From contig OMYH01000014.1 in NCBI GenBank assembly GCA_900315255.1, positions 1 through 46,014 of the forward strand: a DNA stretch of 46,014 nt, read 5' to 3'. Shown here in pieces: positions 25,671-33,991 of the stretch (position 1 is the stretch's first letter; each line of letters begins with the position of its first letter). The translations under genes were made by a program, and so were the position numbers. The notes under the pieces were generated by a model. It made no database searches, had not been told where the DNA came from, and was given only the letters and a program-made list of their open reading frames with translations. Source of the stretch: an uncultured Eubacteriales bacterium (GTDB lineage Bacteria; Bacillota; Clostridia; Oscillospirales; Acutalibacteraceae).

Positions 25671-28600
25671 ATGACAAGATTCAAACGAGAATGTAAGTCT
25701 GCATTATCGACTGTGCTGACGGTCATGATGGTGTTGTCCATGTTGATGGGGGTGTTCTCCCTGTCCGCAAGCGCAGACGGAGAACAGGTGTATCCGGAGA
25801 TACTTAATAAACCTGTGTTGGTATATGCTGATAAAACCGAATATGATAAAAGTAAAAATGATTATAGTTATGATGAAATTCGTTCTGATCGTCCGTGGGA
25901 TAATCTATCGACCATTAGCATACGGCTTGATGATACTAATTCTACAAACAAGGTGTCTAACATTTCTAATGTAACATATACGTATAAAGATGCCGACATA
26001 GGTGCTGATTTTACTTATAATGCAAGATACACCCGAGCAGAGAGGTTTGGTCTTCTCCTTGTTGCAACTGACATTAATAATAAAGTATCAAACATTATAG
26101 AGGGACGATATTCAAATCAATCATACTCTTATTTTAATGAGAATAATTATAGGACTTCTTTTGAAGGATACAAGAAGTATATCGAATCTTTAGGCAGGTG
26201 TGAGCTAACTATTACTATCTATTATAATGACGGTTCTGAACAACCGATTTCAGTTGGTGTATTAGATGATGATACATTGCCTTTGAGGTCTACCGGAATG
26301 GAAACGGCTGGTTCTATATTGGTAAAGCTGGCTCATAGTAAAGAAATAGAAAATCAAGATTTCTACGAATTGTCAAATGCAATAGTGGCTGTACAGAGTT
26401 CAAATGATGATACTACGAACAAATATTATGTAGACCTTGATAGTGAAGAAAACATTAGTATTCCTATGAACGAAATGTCAGATTATGTCGAACTTGTTCA
26501 GACAAGAATAGGAAATAATATTATTTATAATACCGATAGAAGTGTTAACTTTGGAAAAAATGCGATACCCGCTGTTTCGAAAGGCGAAGTGGATTATAAT
26601 GGTCATGTTTATCATCTGCCTAATGGAACATATGCGAGTGATGATGATCCATTTGATCTTTTAAACTATATTTCTTCAGTCAATTCAAATTCCTCGAATA
26701 ACTATACTAACAGGTGGAGAACAGATTTTGGAATACTGGACAATGAACTTGTATATATCTCACCTTATTGGTGGAGCGAAACTGCGCAAACATGGAATCT
26801 TTATATGGAAAAATTCCCGGATTTTGTAGAAAGAGGTTATTTAATCAAAAATTCTAATGCAACGATTGATCCGACATCTTCAAATAATTATTATGTGGGT
26901 TTACCAGATACCGAATATTCATTGGATGTAATTCACAGACAAACAAGCTATTATAATAATAATTCTTCGTATTATGCAAGATTTCAAGTTTCTTTTGAAG
27001 ACGAATCAAATGAAAAATCACTTGTTTTTGCACAAAAGCTTCGAGATCGTTATAATAGTGATACTATTTCAAGTAATGTCAGACGTTATATGCAGCAATA
27101 TCCGTTCTGTGTTTATTTATCAGGGAAAAACAGTACCGGTTATAGTACATATGGCGGAAACAATTTATCCTCGCTTATAGACACATTAAACTACGGTTAT
27201 GGCTGGACTGATCCGTTTATCGGAAGAGTAACCTTTAATGCATATAATTTTAATACCGGATCATATAAGCTATATCCTGATCAATATTGTTATGAATTGC
27301 TCGATTTGATCCTTGATGTAGCTGAAGAAGCAGGACTTACAATTGTTCCTGACGAATGCTATATGCCGGATATAAGCAGAATGCGTGAGGATGATGGTTC
27401 TTCAGGCGGAACAGATGGAATTCATTCTGTTAATCCTGATGATTATGAAATCATCTCATTCATGGATTTACTGCAAGAACTTGGAATTACAGTTGAACAG
27501 GGACAAATGAAGAAGGTAATGACCTATTCAGGTAATTGGAATCGCTATGAATACAGCGGAGATTTTTATGATAATCAATTTGAAGAGCATAAGGATTATG
27601 AACTTGTTCAATACGGAAAAATGGTAATTGATACCGGTAACAATGACTACCCCGTTGATACAGAATGTTATGTACTCGATGAAGAAGGTAATAAAGAAAT
27701 TACATTCCCCATTAGCAGAATAAGAAATAATATCCAAAAAGGTGTTTCTTATAATGTTGTGAATCAGGTTCAATTAGCTAAAATCAGAACATTTAATACA
27801 TATAGCGTCAATTGGAATAGTAGTGACCTTTATTATCGTAATACTATTGCAAACGACATGTATTATTTGGGCAACAGCTTTCCTGATGCATCCGGAAAAA
27901 GAACAATGTTTAATCGAGGCAAAGTATTCTATCTCGGAGGTGAATTCATTGTAAGTAGTAATACTGTATCAGCAGAAGGTGATATGTACGGTAATTACTG
28001 GAAAGATTTCTACAATGGGGGAAGAGAACACAACGTCAGGAATCAAGAAAACGGCATCGTCCGCAACACCGAATACAAGTGGGGCGAGATAGTGTTTGCT
28101 TCTAAGCCGGATGCTGTAACAGAGTTTGCTTATGATACAGATAAACAAATTCTTACTTGGACAAAGCCTGTCGATGAAGGAATGGGTATCGACTCAAAGG
28201 GCAAAACCATTAAAGACGATACAGTTAAGATCGATGAATATATCGTGACTTTTGCGGATGAAAACGGTAAGGTGCTTAACACAAAATCTGTTGTTCCATC
28301 TAAAGACCCGCAGCTGAATGTCAACGGAATAGTTAAGAGCGGAGTCTATAACATTTCTGTCGTGGCTAAAAATACATTAGGTGAAAGCGAAAAGACCGAA
28401 ATTAAGAATGTCATTCTTGACCTTGCAGACATGGATGTCACCATGACCCCCGACCAGCCAATTCATGAACCGGAGGATACTATCACATTCACCGAAACGA
28501 TCACTAATACCGGTAGAGTTCCGCTTACAAACATAATTGTTTATCAGTCTGCTCTCGGTAAATATGAGCCGCAGGATGGTATGACAACAAAGGGAACAAA

Positions 28601-31217
28601 GGCTTCTATAGCCGAGCTGGGTATCGGTGAAACCTTTACGATCATTTATAGAGTAAATGCAAGTACAGCTGTTAATAATATTGTTACCAATACAATTCAG
28701 GTTAATAATGCTCAGAATGTCAACGAAACTGCAACCGCTTCGGTTGTTATAAATAACCCCGATCTGGCGGTTGAAGTGGTTTCTAATAAGACAGAGTATA
28801 CGGAAGATGAAACAGCTGTGATGACGGCTTCTGTTACAAATACAGGTAATAAGAAGTTTGATAACATTACTATTACTCCGGATATTACAGGCGGTACATT
28901 TACACAGTATGACACTAATATATGTTCAATTTCCGATGACGGAAATTCTGCAGTGATCTCAGCTCTTGCTCCGGGTGAAGCTGTCAGCTTTACTTACGAG
29001 ATCCCTGCAAAAGACGTTGAAACGGATAAGAAAGGCGCTGCATCAGTTACATGGAGCGCAAAGACCAATGACGCTGCAGCTGCAGGAATTACAGAGTTCA
29101 AGGTTATCAAGCCGGGTCTTACGATAAAAGCGACCGTTGAAGAAACGGAGTACGGTTTTGATCAGGATGTTGTTTATACTGTGCTGATCAGCAATACAGG
29201 TAATACAACACAGAATAATGTCACTGTTTCGAGTAATGTTAAGGGCGAGTTTACCGAGAATGAAGCAGGTACGATCACAGATAAGGGTGATTTCATCATT
29301 GATGAACTATCTGCAGGCAAGAGTGTTTCTTTGACGTACACAGTCAAAGCAGAAAACACAAGCTTCGGTAAGCTTACAAATACATTCGTTGCAAAAAATG
29401 TTGACAGAGAAGAAAAAGACAGCGTTGATATCAATATAGTTCGTTACGGTATTGATGTTATGAAGGTCGTTGACAACGGAATTCATTATTTGGGAGAGGA
29501 CATTCAGTTCCGCACCATCGTTACAAATACAGGTAATGCAGAGCTTAAAAATGTTGTGGTTACAGAGGACAGTGAGGGCAGATTCGACCTTTCCGACGGA
29601 GCAGTTATCCGTAAAGATAATACTATCGTTATTGCGAGCATTATGCCCGGTGAATCTTATACATACGATTACTATATTGCTGCTGCAAAGGACAATATAA
29701 AGGACGGTATGCTTTCAAGTACCTCTTCTGCAGAGGCAAAGAGCCTTGAGAAGAAGAGCGATTCAAACTCCGTTAAGATTTATGAGCCATCAATCACATT
29801 AACAAAGACTGTTGATACAAGTAAAGAATATGTAATCGGAGATACTGTCGTCTGGACAGATACGATTACAAATAATGGTGAATGCGACCTCACAAATATT
29901 GTTCTTTCAGAGAATCTGACGGGTACATTCAATACTAAGTATGAAAAAACAGCTTCCACGGTAACTATTCCCACACTTGCTGCAGGACAGAGCGAGACAA
30001 TTAAATTCAGTACGGTAATAGAAGCTGCATATCTCAGCGATCATACTTATAACAGCATTTCAAGTGTAACAACCGATCAGAATGCTGCAGCAAATGCAGC
30101 TGCAAGCGTTAACGTTGTCGGACCTGCAATAACAGTTCAGAAGAGCTCCGATAAATCTATCTATAGAATAGGTGAGAGAGTATTATTTACAGAAGTAATT
30201 ACGAATGCCGGCGATCAGACTCTCACAAATGTAAAGGTCGAAGAGAATCTCGAAGGTAAGTTCATGAAGGTAGATAAGGCATACACGGTTGACGGAAAGG
30301 TTCTGACTATTCCCGAAATAGCAGTGGGCGACAGTGTTGTTGTACAATATGCAATTGACCGCACTCTTATTGACACAGATATGGTTACAAGCAGAGTAAC
30401 AGTGACCTGTGATCAGGGCGCTTCGGATGATTCAGAACTAAGTGTTCTTCTCGAAACCGAAGCTGACACCTCTACAGATACAAGTAGCGACTCCACAGAT
30501 GAATCCTCAGATAAGACGAATACCGATTCGACAGATGATTCCTCCGATAAGACAAATACCGATTCGACAGATGATTCTTCCGATAAGACGAATACCGATT
30601 CGACAGATGATTCCTCAGATAAGACGAATACCGATTCGACAGATGATTCCTCCGATAAGACGAATACCGATTCGACAGATGATTCCTCAGAGAAGACGAA
30701 TACCGATTCGACAGATGATTCCTCAGATAAGACGAATACCGATTCGACAGGTGATTCTTCCGATAAGACGAATACCGATTCGACAGATGATTCTTCCGAT
30801 AAGACGAATACCGATTCGACAGGTGATTCTTCCGATAAGACAAATACCGATTCGACAGGTGATTCTTCCGATAAGACAAATACCGATTCAACAGACGATT
30901 CAGGTACGGACACATCTACAGATACATCGTCGGATAAAAAAGAATCTGAAGATGAGCCGTTAAAGCTCATGATGGGTGATGTAGATATGGACGGAAAGGT
31001 GACGTCAAAGGACGCTTTGCTTATCCAGAGATACACTATCGGAATAGATAAGTTTATCGATGTTCAGAAGCTTCTTGGTGATGTAAACGGTGACGGAAAG
31101 GTATCAGCGGCAGACGGCATGATTATTCTTCGCTGGACGATAAAGCTGCCTACTAAATCCACAACGGGAGAGATGGTAGAAATTCCGAAGGATATGCTGT
31201 CGTTAGTAAAGAAATAG
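25671..31217 (+). CDS. Giant secreted protein with FN3-like, six DUF11-like repeats, Thr/Asp/Ser tandem linker and C-terminal dockerin
   Basis: This 1848-residue exported protein begins with a signal peptide (1-about 34, cut after SASA). An N-terminal region of about 760 residues, rich in Tyr, Asn and Ser, matches nothing I recognise. A fibronectin III-like domain (about 805-915) and six beta-sandwich repeats of the DUF11/CARDB kind (about 920-1597, each about 112 residues with a TNTGN-like turn) follow, then eleven 12-residue TDDSSDKTNTDS repeats (1609-1740). The end is a type I dockerin (about 1768-1830) with two calcium loops, DVDMDGKVTSKD and DVNGDGKVSAAD. Dockerins plug proteins into cohesin scaffolds, so this may be a stalk or adhesin in a cellulosome/amylosome-like assembly. 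Codon and base use of the N-terminal part is clearly more AT-rich than the rest. The start has AAAGGA upstream. Confidence 0.88.
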   Translation: MTRFKRECKSALSTVLTVMMVLSMLMGVFSLSASADGEQVYPEILNKPVLVYADKTEYDKSKNDYSYDEIRSDRPWDNLSTISIRLDDTNSTNKVSNISNVTYTYKDADIGADFTYNARYTRAERFGLLLVATDINNKVSNIIEGRYSNQSYSYFNENNYRTSFEGYKKYIESLGRCELTITIYYNDGSEQPISVGVLDDDTLPLRSTGMETAGSILVKLAHSKEIENQDFYELSNAIVAVQSSNDDTTNKYYVDLDSEENISIPMNEMSDYVELVQTRIGNNIIYNTDRSVNFGKNAIPAVSKGEVDYNGHVYHLPNGTYASDDDPFDLLNYISSVNSNSSNNYTNRWRTDFGILDNELVYISPYWWSETAQTWNLYMEKFPDFVERGYLIKNSNATIDPTSSNNYYVGLPDTEYSLDVIHRQTSYYNNNSSYYARFQVSFEDESNEKSLVFAQKLRDRYNSDTISSNVRRYMQQYPFCVYLSGKNSTGYSTYGGNNLSSLIDTLNYGYGWTDPFIGRVTFNAYNFNTGSYKLYPDQYCYELLDLILDVAEEAGLTIVPDECYMPDISRMREDDGSSGGTDGIHSVNPDDYEIISFMDLLQELGITVEQGQMKKVMTYSGNWNRYEYSGDFYDNQFEEHKDYELVQYGKMVIDTGNNDYPVDTECYVLDEEGNKEITFPISRIRNNIQKGVSYNVVNQVQLAKIRTFNTYSVNWNSSDLYYRNTIANDMYYLGNSFPDASGKRTMFNRGKVFYLGGEFIVSSNTVSAEGDMYGNYWKDFYNGGREHNVRNQENGIVRNTEYKWGEIVFASKPDAVTEFAYDTDKQILTWTKPVDEGMGIDSKGKTIKDDTVKIDEYIVTFADENGKVLNTKSVVPSKDPQLNVNGIVKSGVYNISVVAKNTLGESEKTEIKNVILDLADMDVTMTPDQPIHEPEDTITFTETITNTGRVPLTNIIVYQSALGKYEPQDGMTTKGTKASIAELGIGETFTIIYRVNASTAVNNIVTNTIQVNNAQNVNETATASVVINNPDLAVEVVSNKTEYTEDETAVMTASVTNTGNKKFDNITITPDITGGTFTQYDTNICSISDDGNSAVISALAPGEAVSFTYEIPAKDVETDKKGAASVTWSAKTNDAAAAGITEFKVIKPGLTIKATVEETEYGFDQDVVYTVLISNTGNTTQNNVTVSSNVKGEFTENEAGTITDKGDFIIDELSAGKSVSLTYTVKAENTSFGKLTNTFVAKNVDREEKDSVDINIVRYGIDVMKVVDNGIHYLGEDIQFRTIVTNTGNAELKNVVVTEDSEGRFDLSDGAVIRKDNTIVIASIMPGESYTYDYYIAAAKDNIKDGMLSSTSSAEAKSLEKKSDSNSVKIYEPSITLTKTVDTSKEYVIGDTVVWTDTITNNGECDLTNIVLSENLTGTFNTKYEKTASTVTIPTLAAGQSETIKFSTVIEAAYLSDHTYNSISSVTTDQNAAANAAASVNVVGPAITVQKSSDKSIYRIGERVLFTEVITNAGDQTLTNVKVEENLEGKFMKVDKAYTVDGKVLTIPEIAVGDSVVVQYAIDRTLIDTDMVTSRVTVTCDQGASDDSELSVLLETEADTSTDTSSDSTDESSDKTNTDSTDDSSDKTNTDSTDDSSDKTNTDSTDDSSDKTNTDSTDDSSDKTNTDSTDDSSEKTNTDSTDDSSDKTNTDSTGDSSDKTNTDSTDDSSDKTNTDSTGDSSDKTNTDSTGDSSDKTNTDSTDDSGTDTSTDTSSDKKESEDEPLKLMMGDVDMDGKVTSKDALLIQRYTIGIDKFIDVQKLLGDVNGDGKVSAADGMIILRWTIKLPTKSTTGEMVEIPKDMLSLVKK
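30495..30890 (+). repeat. Eleven tandem 36-bp coding repeats
   Basis: Units of 36 bases encode TDDSSDKTNTDS, with a few changes (first unit TDE, unit six SSEK, units 8, 10 and 11 TGD), then a broken twelfth unit (TDDSG). Silent third-base changes (TCC/TCT, ACG/ACA) are scattered, and shared variants in late units suggest recent unit duplication. Being a multiple of three, copy number can change without frameshift, altering linker length. Confidence 0.95.
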
Positions 31218-31259
31218 TTATTTCTTTTCGTTCGTTATAGTATTTAAATGATTTTATAT

Positions 31260-31297
31260 ATTCCCCTTTAAATGAAATTATTCGTTTAAAGGGGAAT
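31260..31297 (+). terminator. Intrinsic terminator of the giant protein gene
   Basis: A 14-bp stem (31261-31274 with 31283-31296, one G.U) containing CCCCTTTAAA/TTTAAAGGGG, followed by a short TTTC tail. Confidence 0.8.
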
Positions 31298-31393
31298 TTC
31301 ATTAAATGTATTTGTAATAAGTTACAAAAAGCGTAATGAGCATTGAGTTAAACTGCACAATTCAGAGAGTTTTTATGAACATTTGAAAATCAA

Positions 31394-31422
31394 TTGACAG
31401 CGATTAGCAGTAGTGATATATT
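31394..31422 (+). promoter_or_regulatory. Near-consensus extended -10 promoter of the lipoprotein gene
   Basis: TTGACA (31394-31399), 17 bases, TATATT (31417-31422), with TGA just before the -10. Predicted start near 31429, directly before the 11-bp repeats. Confidence 0.88.
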
Positions 31423-31430
31423 AATAATTA

Positions 31431-31463
31431 TAAAATCTTTTTAAAATCTTTTTAAAATCTTTT
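31431..31463 (+). repeat. Three 11-bp tandem repeats in the lipoprotein leader
   Basis: TAAAATCTTTT occurs three times without change at 31431, 31442 and 31453. Each copy carries TCTTTT, which can pair with AAAGGA of the Shine-Dalgarno box (31474-31480), one G.U included. The copies would lie at the very 5' end of the mRNA. Confidence 0.9.
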
Positions 31464-31489
31464 ATTAATGATCAAAGGAGAAACATAAA

Positions 31490-32455
31490 ATGAAAAAGAT
31501 TATTATCGCAGCACTGATCGCTTCAATGCTTATGGTCTTACTGACGGCTTGCGGTAAGGAGACAAAGGATTATACATCCGAAACAAGAGTTCTTTATACC
31601 GATACTGATACAACAAGCGACGAGGACAGCGACAATACAGATACCGATTCTGACAAAGGATCCGATAACAGTAAGAACGAAAGCAAGGACGAATCATCTT
31701 CAAAGGGTACAGAGTCGAAGAAAACTGTTTCTATGAAGACGCCCTCAAAACCGGTTGCACCCCAGAAAACTGAATCTAAATCTACAACATCGAAAACAAC
31801 AGAAAAGAAATCGACCGATACTCATAAAACTACTGTACCTACAACGGCATCAAAGTCTGAAACTTCATCATCAACGGAGTTTTCTTCGAAATCAAGCTCT
31901 TCGGAGTCTACCTCTTCCGCAGACAGTGATACAGAAGATAAAAAACTGACCGATACCGATACATTATCTGACACCGAATCCGATACTGATACTGTAATCG
32001 AACCGTCTGATCCGTTTGATGAAAACGAAGACCTTGTTTTCACATACGGTGACAATGTATTCAGACTATACGACGATATGGAAGATGTGATAGATGCTCT
32101 CGGAAAACAGCCTGATGACATAAGAGAGGCAGGTATGTCTCAGACGGGAGTAATTAAAGAATACATCTATAATTCTTTGGGATTTAGTTTTTATGCACAC
32201 CCGGATCCTGAAAACGAAGATAGTTATATTGTTAATGCAATCCATCTGACTTCAAGCATGGTCAGTACCGAAAAGGATGTCAGAGTAGGTTCTCCGGAAG
32301 AGATGATATACTCGGTTTACGGCGAATCGGGCTGCGAGTATTATTCGGGTATGTATCTGTATTATTCCTCTGATAATATGTATCTCTTACAATTTACAGT
32401 AAATGATGGAATGATATCCGATATTCTTATTGCATTGAACTCAAATATGCTTTAA
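31490..32455 (+). CDS. Lipoprotein with Ser/Thr/Asp/Lys linker and C-terminal globular domain of unknown function
   Basis: The 321-residue protein has a lipoprotein signal peptide with lipobox LTAC (lipid-modified C21). A low-complexity linker (about 25-185) rich in Ser, Thr, Asp and Lys should span the wall. The C-terminal domain (about 188-321) begins LVFTYGDNVFRLYDDMEDVIDALG and has alternating strands and helices; I do not recognise a named family, though it resembles small domains seen on other clostridial lipoproteins. AAAGGAG lies ten bases before the ATG. A single-gene unit with a near-consensus promoter, so it is probably well expressed. Confidence 0.85.
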   Translation: MKKIIIAALIASMLMVLLTACGKETKDYTSETRVLYTDTDTTSDEDSDNTDTDSDKGSDNSKNESKDESSSKGTESKKTVSMKTPSKPVAPQKTESKSTTSKTTEKKSTDTHKTTVPTTASKSETSSSTEFSSKSSSSESTSSADSDTEDKKLTDTDTLSDTESDTDTVIEPSDPFDENEDLVFTYGDNVFRLYDDMEDVIDALGKQPDDIREAGMSQTGVIKEYIYNSLGFSFYAHPDPENEDSYIVNAIHLTSSMVSTEKDVRVGSPEEMIYSVYGESGCEYYSGMYLYYSSDNMYLLQFTVNDGMISDILIALNSNML

Positions 32456-32463
32456 TACAAGAA

Positions 32464-32510
32464 AAGCAGCACCGTGAATACCGTTTTGACGGCTTCGCAC
32501 GATGCTGCTT
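32464..32510. terminator. Long imperfect hairpin after the lipoprotein gene
   Basis: AAGCAGCA (32464-32471) pairs with TGCTGCTT (32503-32510); inside, GTG/CAC and CCGT/ACGG extend the stem. The + strand tail (AACATTTTG) is poor; on the minus strand it is followed by TTTTC, so it may serve both convergent units. Confidence 0.5.
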
Positions 32511-32520
32511 AACATTTTGC

Positions 32521-32564
32521 AAAAAAAGAACCGCATCATATCCAATTTAATGGAAATAATGCGG
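32521..32564 (-). terminator. Intrinsic terminator of tRNA-Ser
   Basis: On the minus strand CCGCAT..TCCA pairs with TGGA..ATGCGG (32564-32551 with 32544-32531), then TTCTTTTTTT. Confidence 0.85.
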
Positions 32565-32577
32565 TGCTGATGTGAAG

Positions 32578-32664
32578 CGGAGAGTGAGGGATTCGAACCC
32601 TCGGTCCCGTGAGGGATTACCTGATTTCGAGTCAGGCCCGTTATGACCACTTCGATAACTCTCC
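32578..32664 (-). tRNA. tRNA-Ser (anticodon CGA)
   Basis: The minus strand gives an 87-base class II tRNA. The acceptor stem GGAGAGT/ACTCTCC is perfect, the anticodon stem CCTGA/TCAGG encloses CTCGAAA (anticodon CGA, reads UCG), a long variable arm with TCCC/GGGA marks serine, and the T arm has GGTTCGAATCC. The discriminator is G. The 3' CCA is not encoded and must be added after transcription. Own promoter and terminator flank it. Confidence 0.96.
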
Positions 32665-32687
32665 ATATAGATTGTCACAACACTATT

Positions 32688-32716
32688 ATTATAACCTAAT
32701 TGTTGAAAATAGTCAA
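32688..32716 (-). promoter_or_regulatory. Promoter of tRNA-Ser
   Basis: Minus-strand TTGACT (32711-32716), 17 bases, TATAAT (32688-32693). Predicted start about 17 bases before the mature tRNA. Confidence 0.85.
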
Positions 32717-32732
32717 GAGTTTGTGGTATAAT
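32703..32732 (+). promoter_or_regulatory. Promoter of the radical SAM gene, overlapping the tRNA promoter
   Basis: TTGAAA (32703-32708), 18 bases, TATAAT (32727-32732) with TGG extension. Its -35 lies inside the spacer of the divergent tRNA-Ser promoter, so the two cannot be bound at once. Confidence 0.75.
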
Positions 32733-32770
32733 TTTTTTAGAATTATTTTTTGCCTGATCCGGAGGACATT

Positions 32771-33703
32771 ATGGATTATCTGAACGGTCATTTCTATTCA
32801 TTAAATCAGTTTCTCAAAGAGAGCTTCGGAGAAAAGCTCTATAAAATATCGCTTGACGGTGGTTTTACTTGCCCGAATCGTGACGGAACCGTTGGTATAG
32901 GCGGTTGTATTTTTTGCAGCAGAGGAGGTTCAGGGGAATTCGCCGTAAAGATCAGTGACAATATCTCACAACAGATCGAAACCGCTAAAGCCCTTGTTTC
33001 ACATAAGACTAAATCAGAACGATTCATAGCGTATTTTCAGTCTTTTACAAATACATATGCCCCTGTGGAATACCTCGAAAAGCTGTATTATCAAATAGTA
33101 AAGCGTAATGATATTGCGGCTCTGTCTGTGGCTACACGTCCCGATTGTCTGGACGATGATGTGATCGAACTGCTCGACAGACTTAATCATATCAAGCCTG
33201 TTTGGGTGGAGCTCGGTTTGCAAACCATTCATGAAAAGACTGCGAAGTATATAAGACGAGGCTATACGCTTGATGTTTATGATGACGCCGTAAGACGTTT
33301 GCGAAATAAGAATATTACGGTAATAACTCATGTGATTCTCGGATTGCCCTTTGAGAGTCATAGTCAGATGATACAGACTGTTCGTTATGTGGGCAGCAGC
33401 GGAATACAAGGGATCAAGCTGCAGCTTTTGCACGTTCTGAAAAATACCGACCTTGAAGATGAATATGCCAAAGGTAAGTTCAGTACCATGTTGATCGACG
33501 AATATATCGATTTGCTGTGTGACTGCATCGAAAGCCTGCCCCCGGATATCGTCATACACCGTCTTACAGGTGACGGAGCAAAGAAGATACTTGTTGCTCC
33601 TTTGTGGAGCGGTGATAAGAAAAAGGTGCTGAATACCATCAATCGTGAATTCGACAGAAGAAATATACTGCAGGGAAGGAAAGCCGAATTAAGGAGACAC
33701 TGA
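32771..33703 (+). CDS. Radical SAM protein of the TIGR01212/YhcC family
   Basis: The 310-residue protein binds a [4Fe-4S] cluster and SAM. C34, C46 and C49 (CPNRDGTVGIGGCIFC) match the extended cysteine motif of this family rather than the usual CX3CX2C. VATRPDCLDDDVIELL and WVELGLQTIHEKT continue the radical SAM barrel. The E. coli relative YhcC has no settled role. The start at 32771 follows GGAGG closely; an in-frame TTG at 32750 lies before that box. The last codons and the stop are contributed by the dispersed repeat that begins at 33690, so the C-terminus (LRRH) may be secondary. Confidence 0.92.
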   Translation: MDYLNGHFYSLNQFLKESFGEKLYKISLDGGFTCPNRDGTVGIGGCIFCSRGGSGEFAVKISDNISQQIETAKALVSHKTKSERFIAYFQSFTNTYAPVEYLEKLYYQIVKRNDIAALSVATRPDCLDDDVIELLDRLNHIKPVWVELGLQTIHEKTAKYIRRGYTLDVYDDAVRRLRNKNITVITHVILGLPFESHSQMIQTVRYVGSSGIQGIKLQLLHVLKNTDLEDEYAKGKFSTMLIDEYIDLLCDCIESLPPDIVIHRLTGDGAKKILVAPLWSGDKKKVLNTINREFDRRNILQGRKAELRRH

Positions 33704-33835
33704 TTAAATCGAGTGCCGAAGTTGCGCCGTCAGATTTTTAGGCAAACTGTGCGAAAAATCCGCAGGAATACTGACGTATTTCAAGGATTTTGAGTGCAAT
33801 TTGACAAAAAGATGCAAGCAAATTTGGTGCTCAGT
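33690..33835 (+). repeat. Dispersed repeat, copy 2 (longer copy)
   Basis: The first 55 bases (33690-33744) match 55-109 inverted. The remainder reaches an end that is an imperfect inverted copy of its beginning: ACTGA with GAGTGCCGAA.GTTGC at the left against ACTGAGCACCAAATTTGC read back from 33835. It overlaps the 3' end of the radical SAM gene and supplies its stop codon. No open frame inside. It looks like a small non-coding mobile or REP-like element. Confidence 0.75.
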
Positions 33836-33895
33836 CCGAAGGACGTTAAGAATACAAAATAAATAAAAATCGTAGCTTCACCCCGAAAAACTTTT

Positions 33896-33941
33896 ACTTG
33901 ACTAAAAGGTTATACTATGCTACTATAAACTTTGGTCAAGT
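33896..33941 (+). promoter_or_regulatory. Promoter embedded in an inverted repeat, before the GT-C/ricin gene
   Basis: TTGACT (33898-33903), 17 bases with TGC, TACTAT (33921-33926). The arms ACTTGACTAAAAGGTT (33896-33911) and AACTTTGGTCAAGT (33928-33941) are inverted copies; the left covers the -35 and the right the start site. This fits a repressor operator or a leader hairpin. Confidence 0.55.
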
Positions 33942-33991
33942 ACATAAAATAACGACAATCGGTTTTTATATATTATACGAGGAGTGTTGAT

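Noticed and set aside
30495..30890. CRISPR array
   Set aside because: The 36-bp period matches a typical direct repeat length, but the units are contiguous with no spacers and are in-frame coding.
30413..31036. Long antisense and shifted frames over the Ser/Thr/Asp repeat
   Set aside because: A 36-bp tandem repeat has no stop in several frames if one unit has none. They have no RBS and only repeat-derived peptides such as EESSVESVFVLS.
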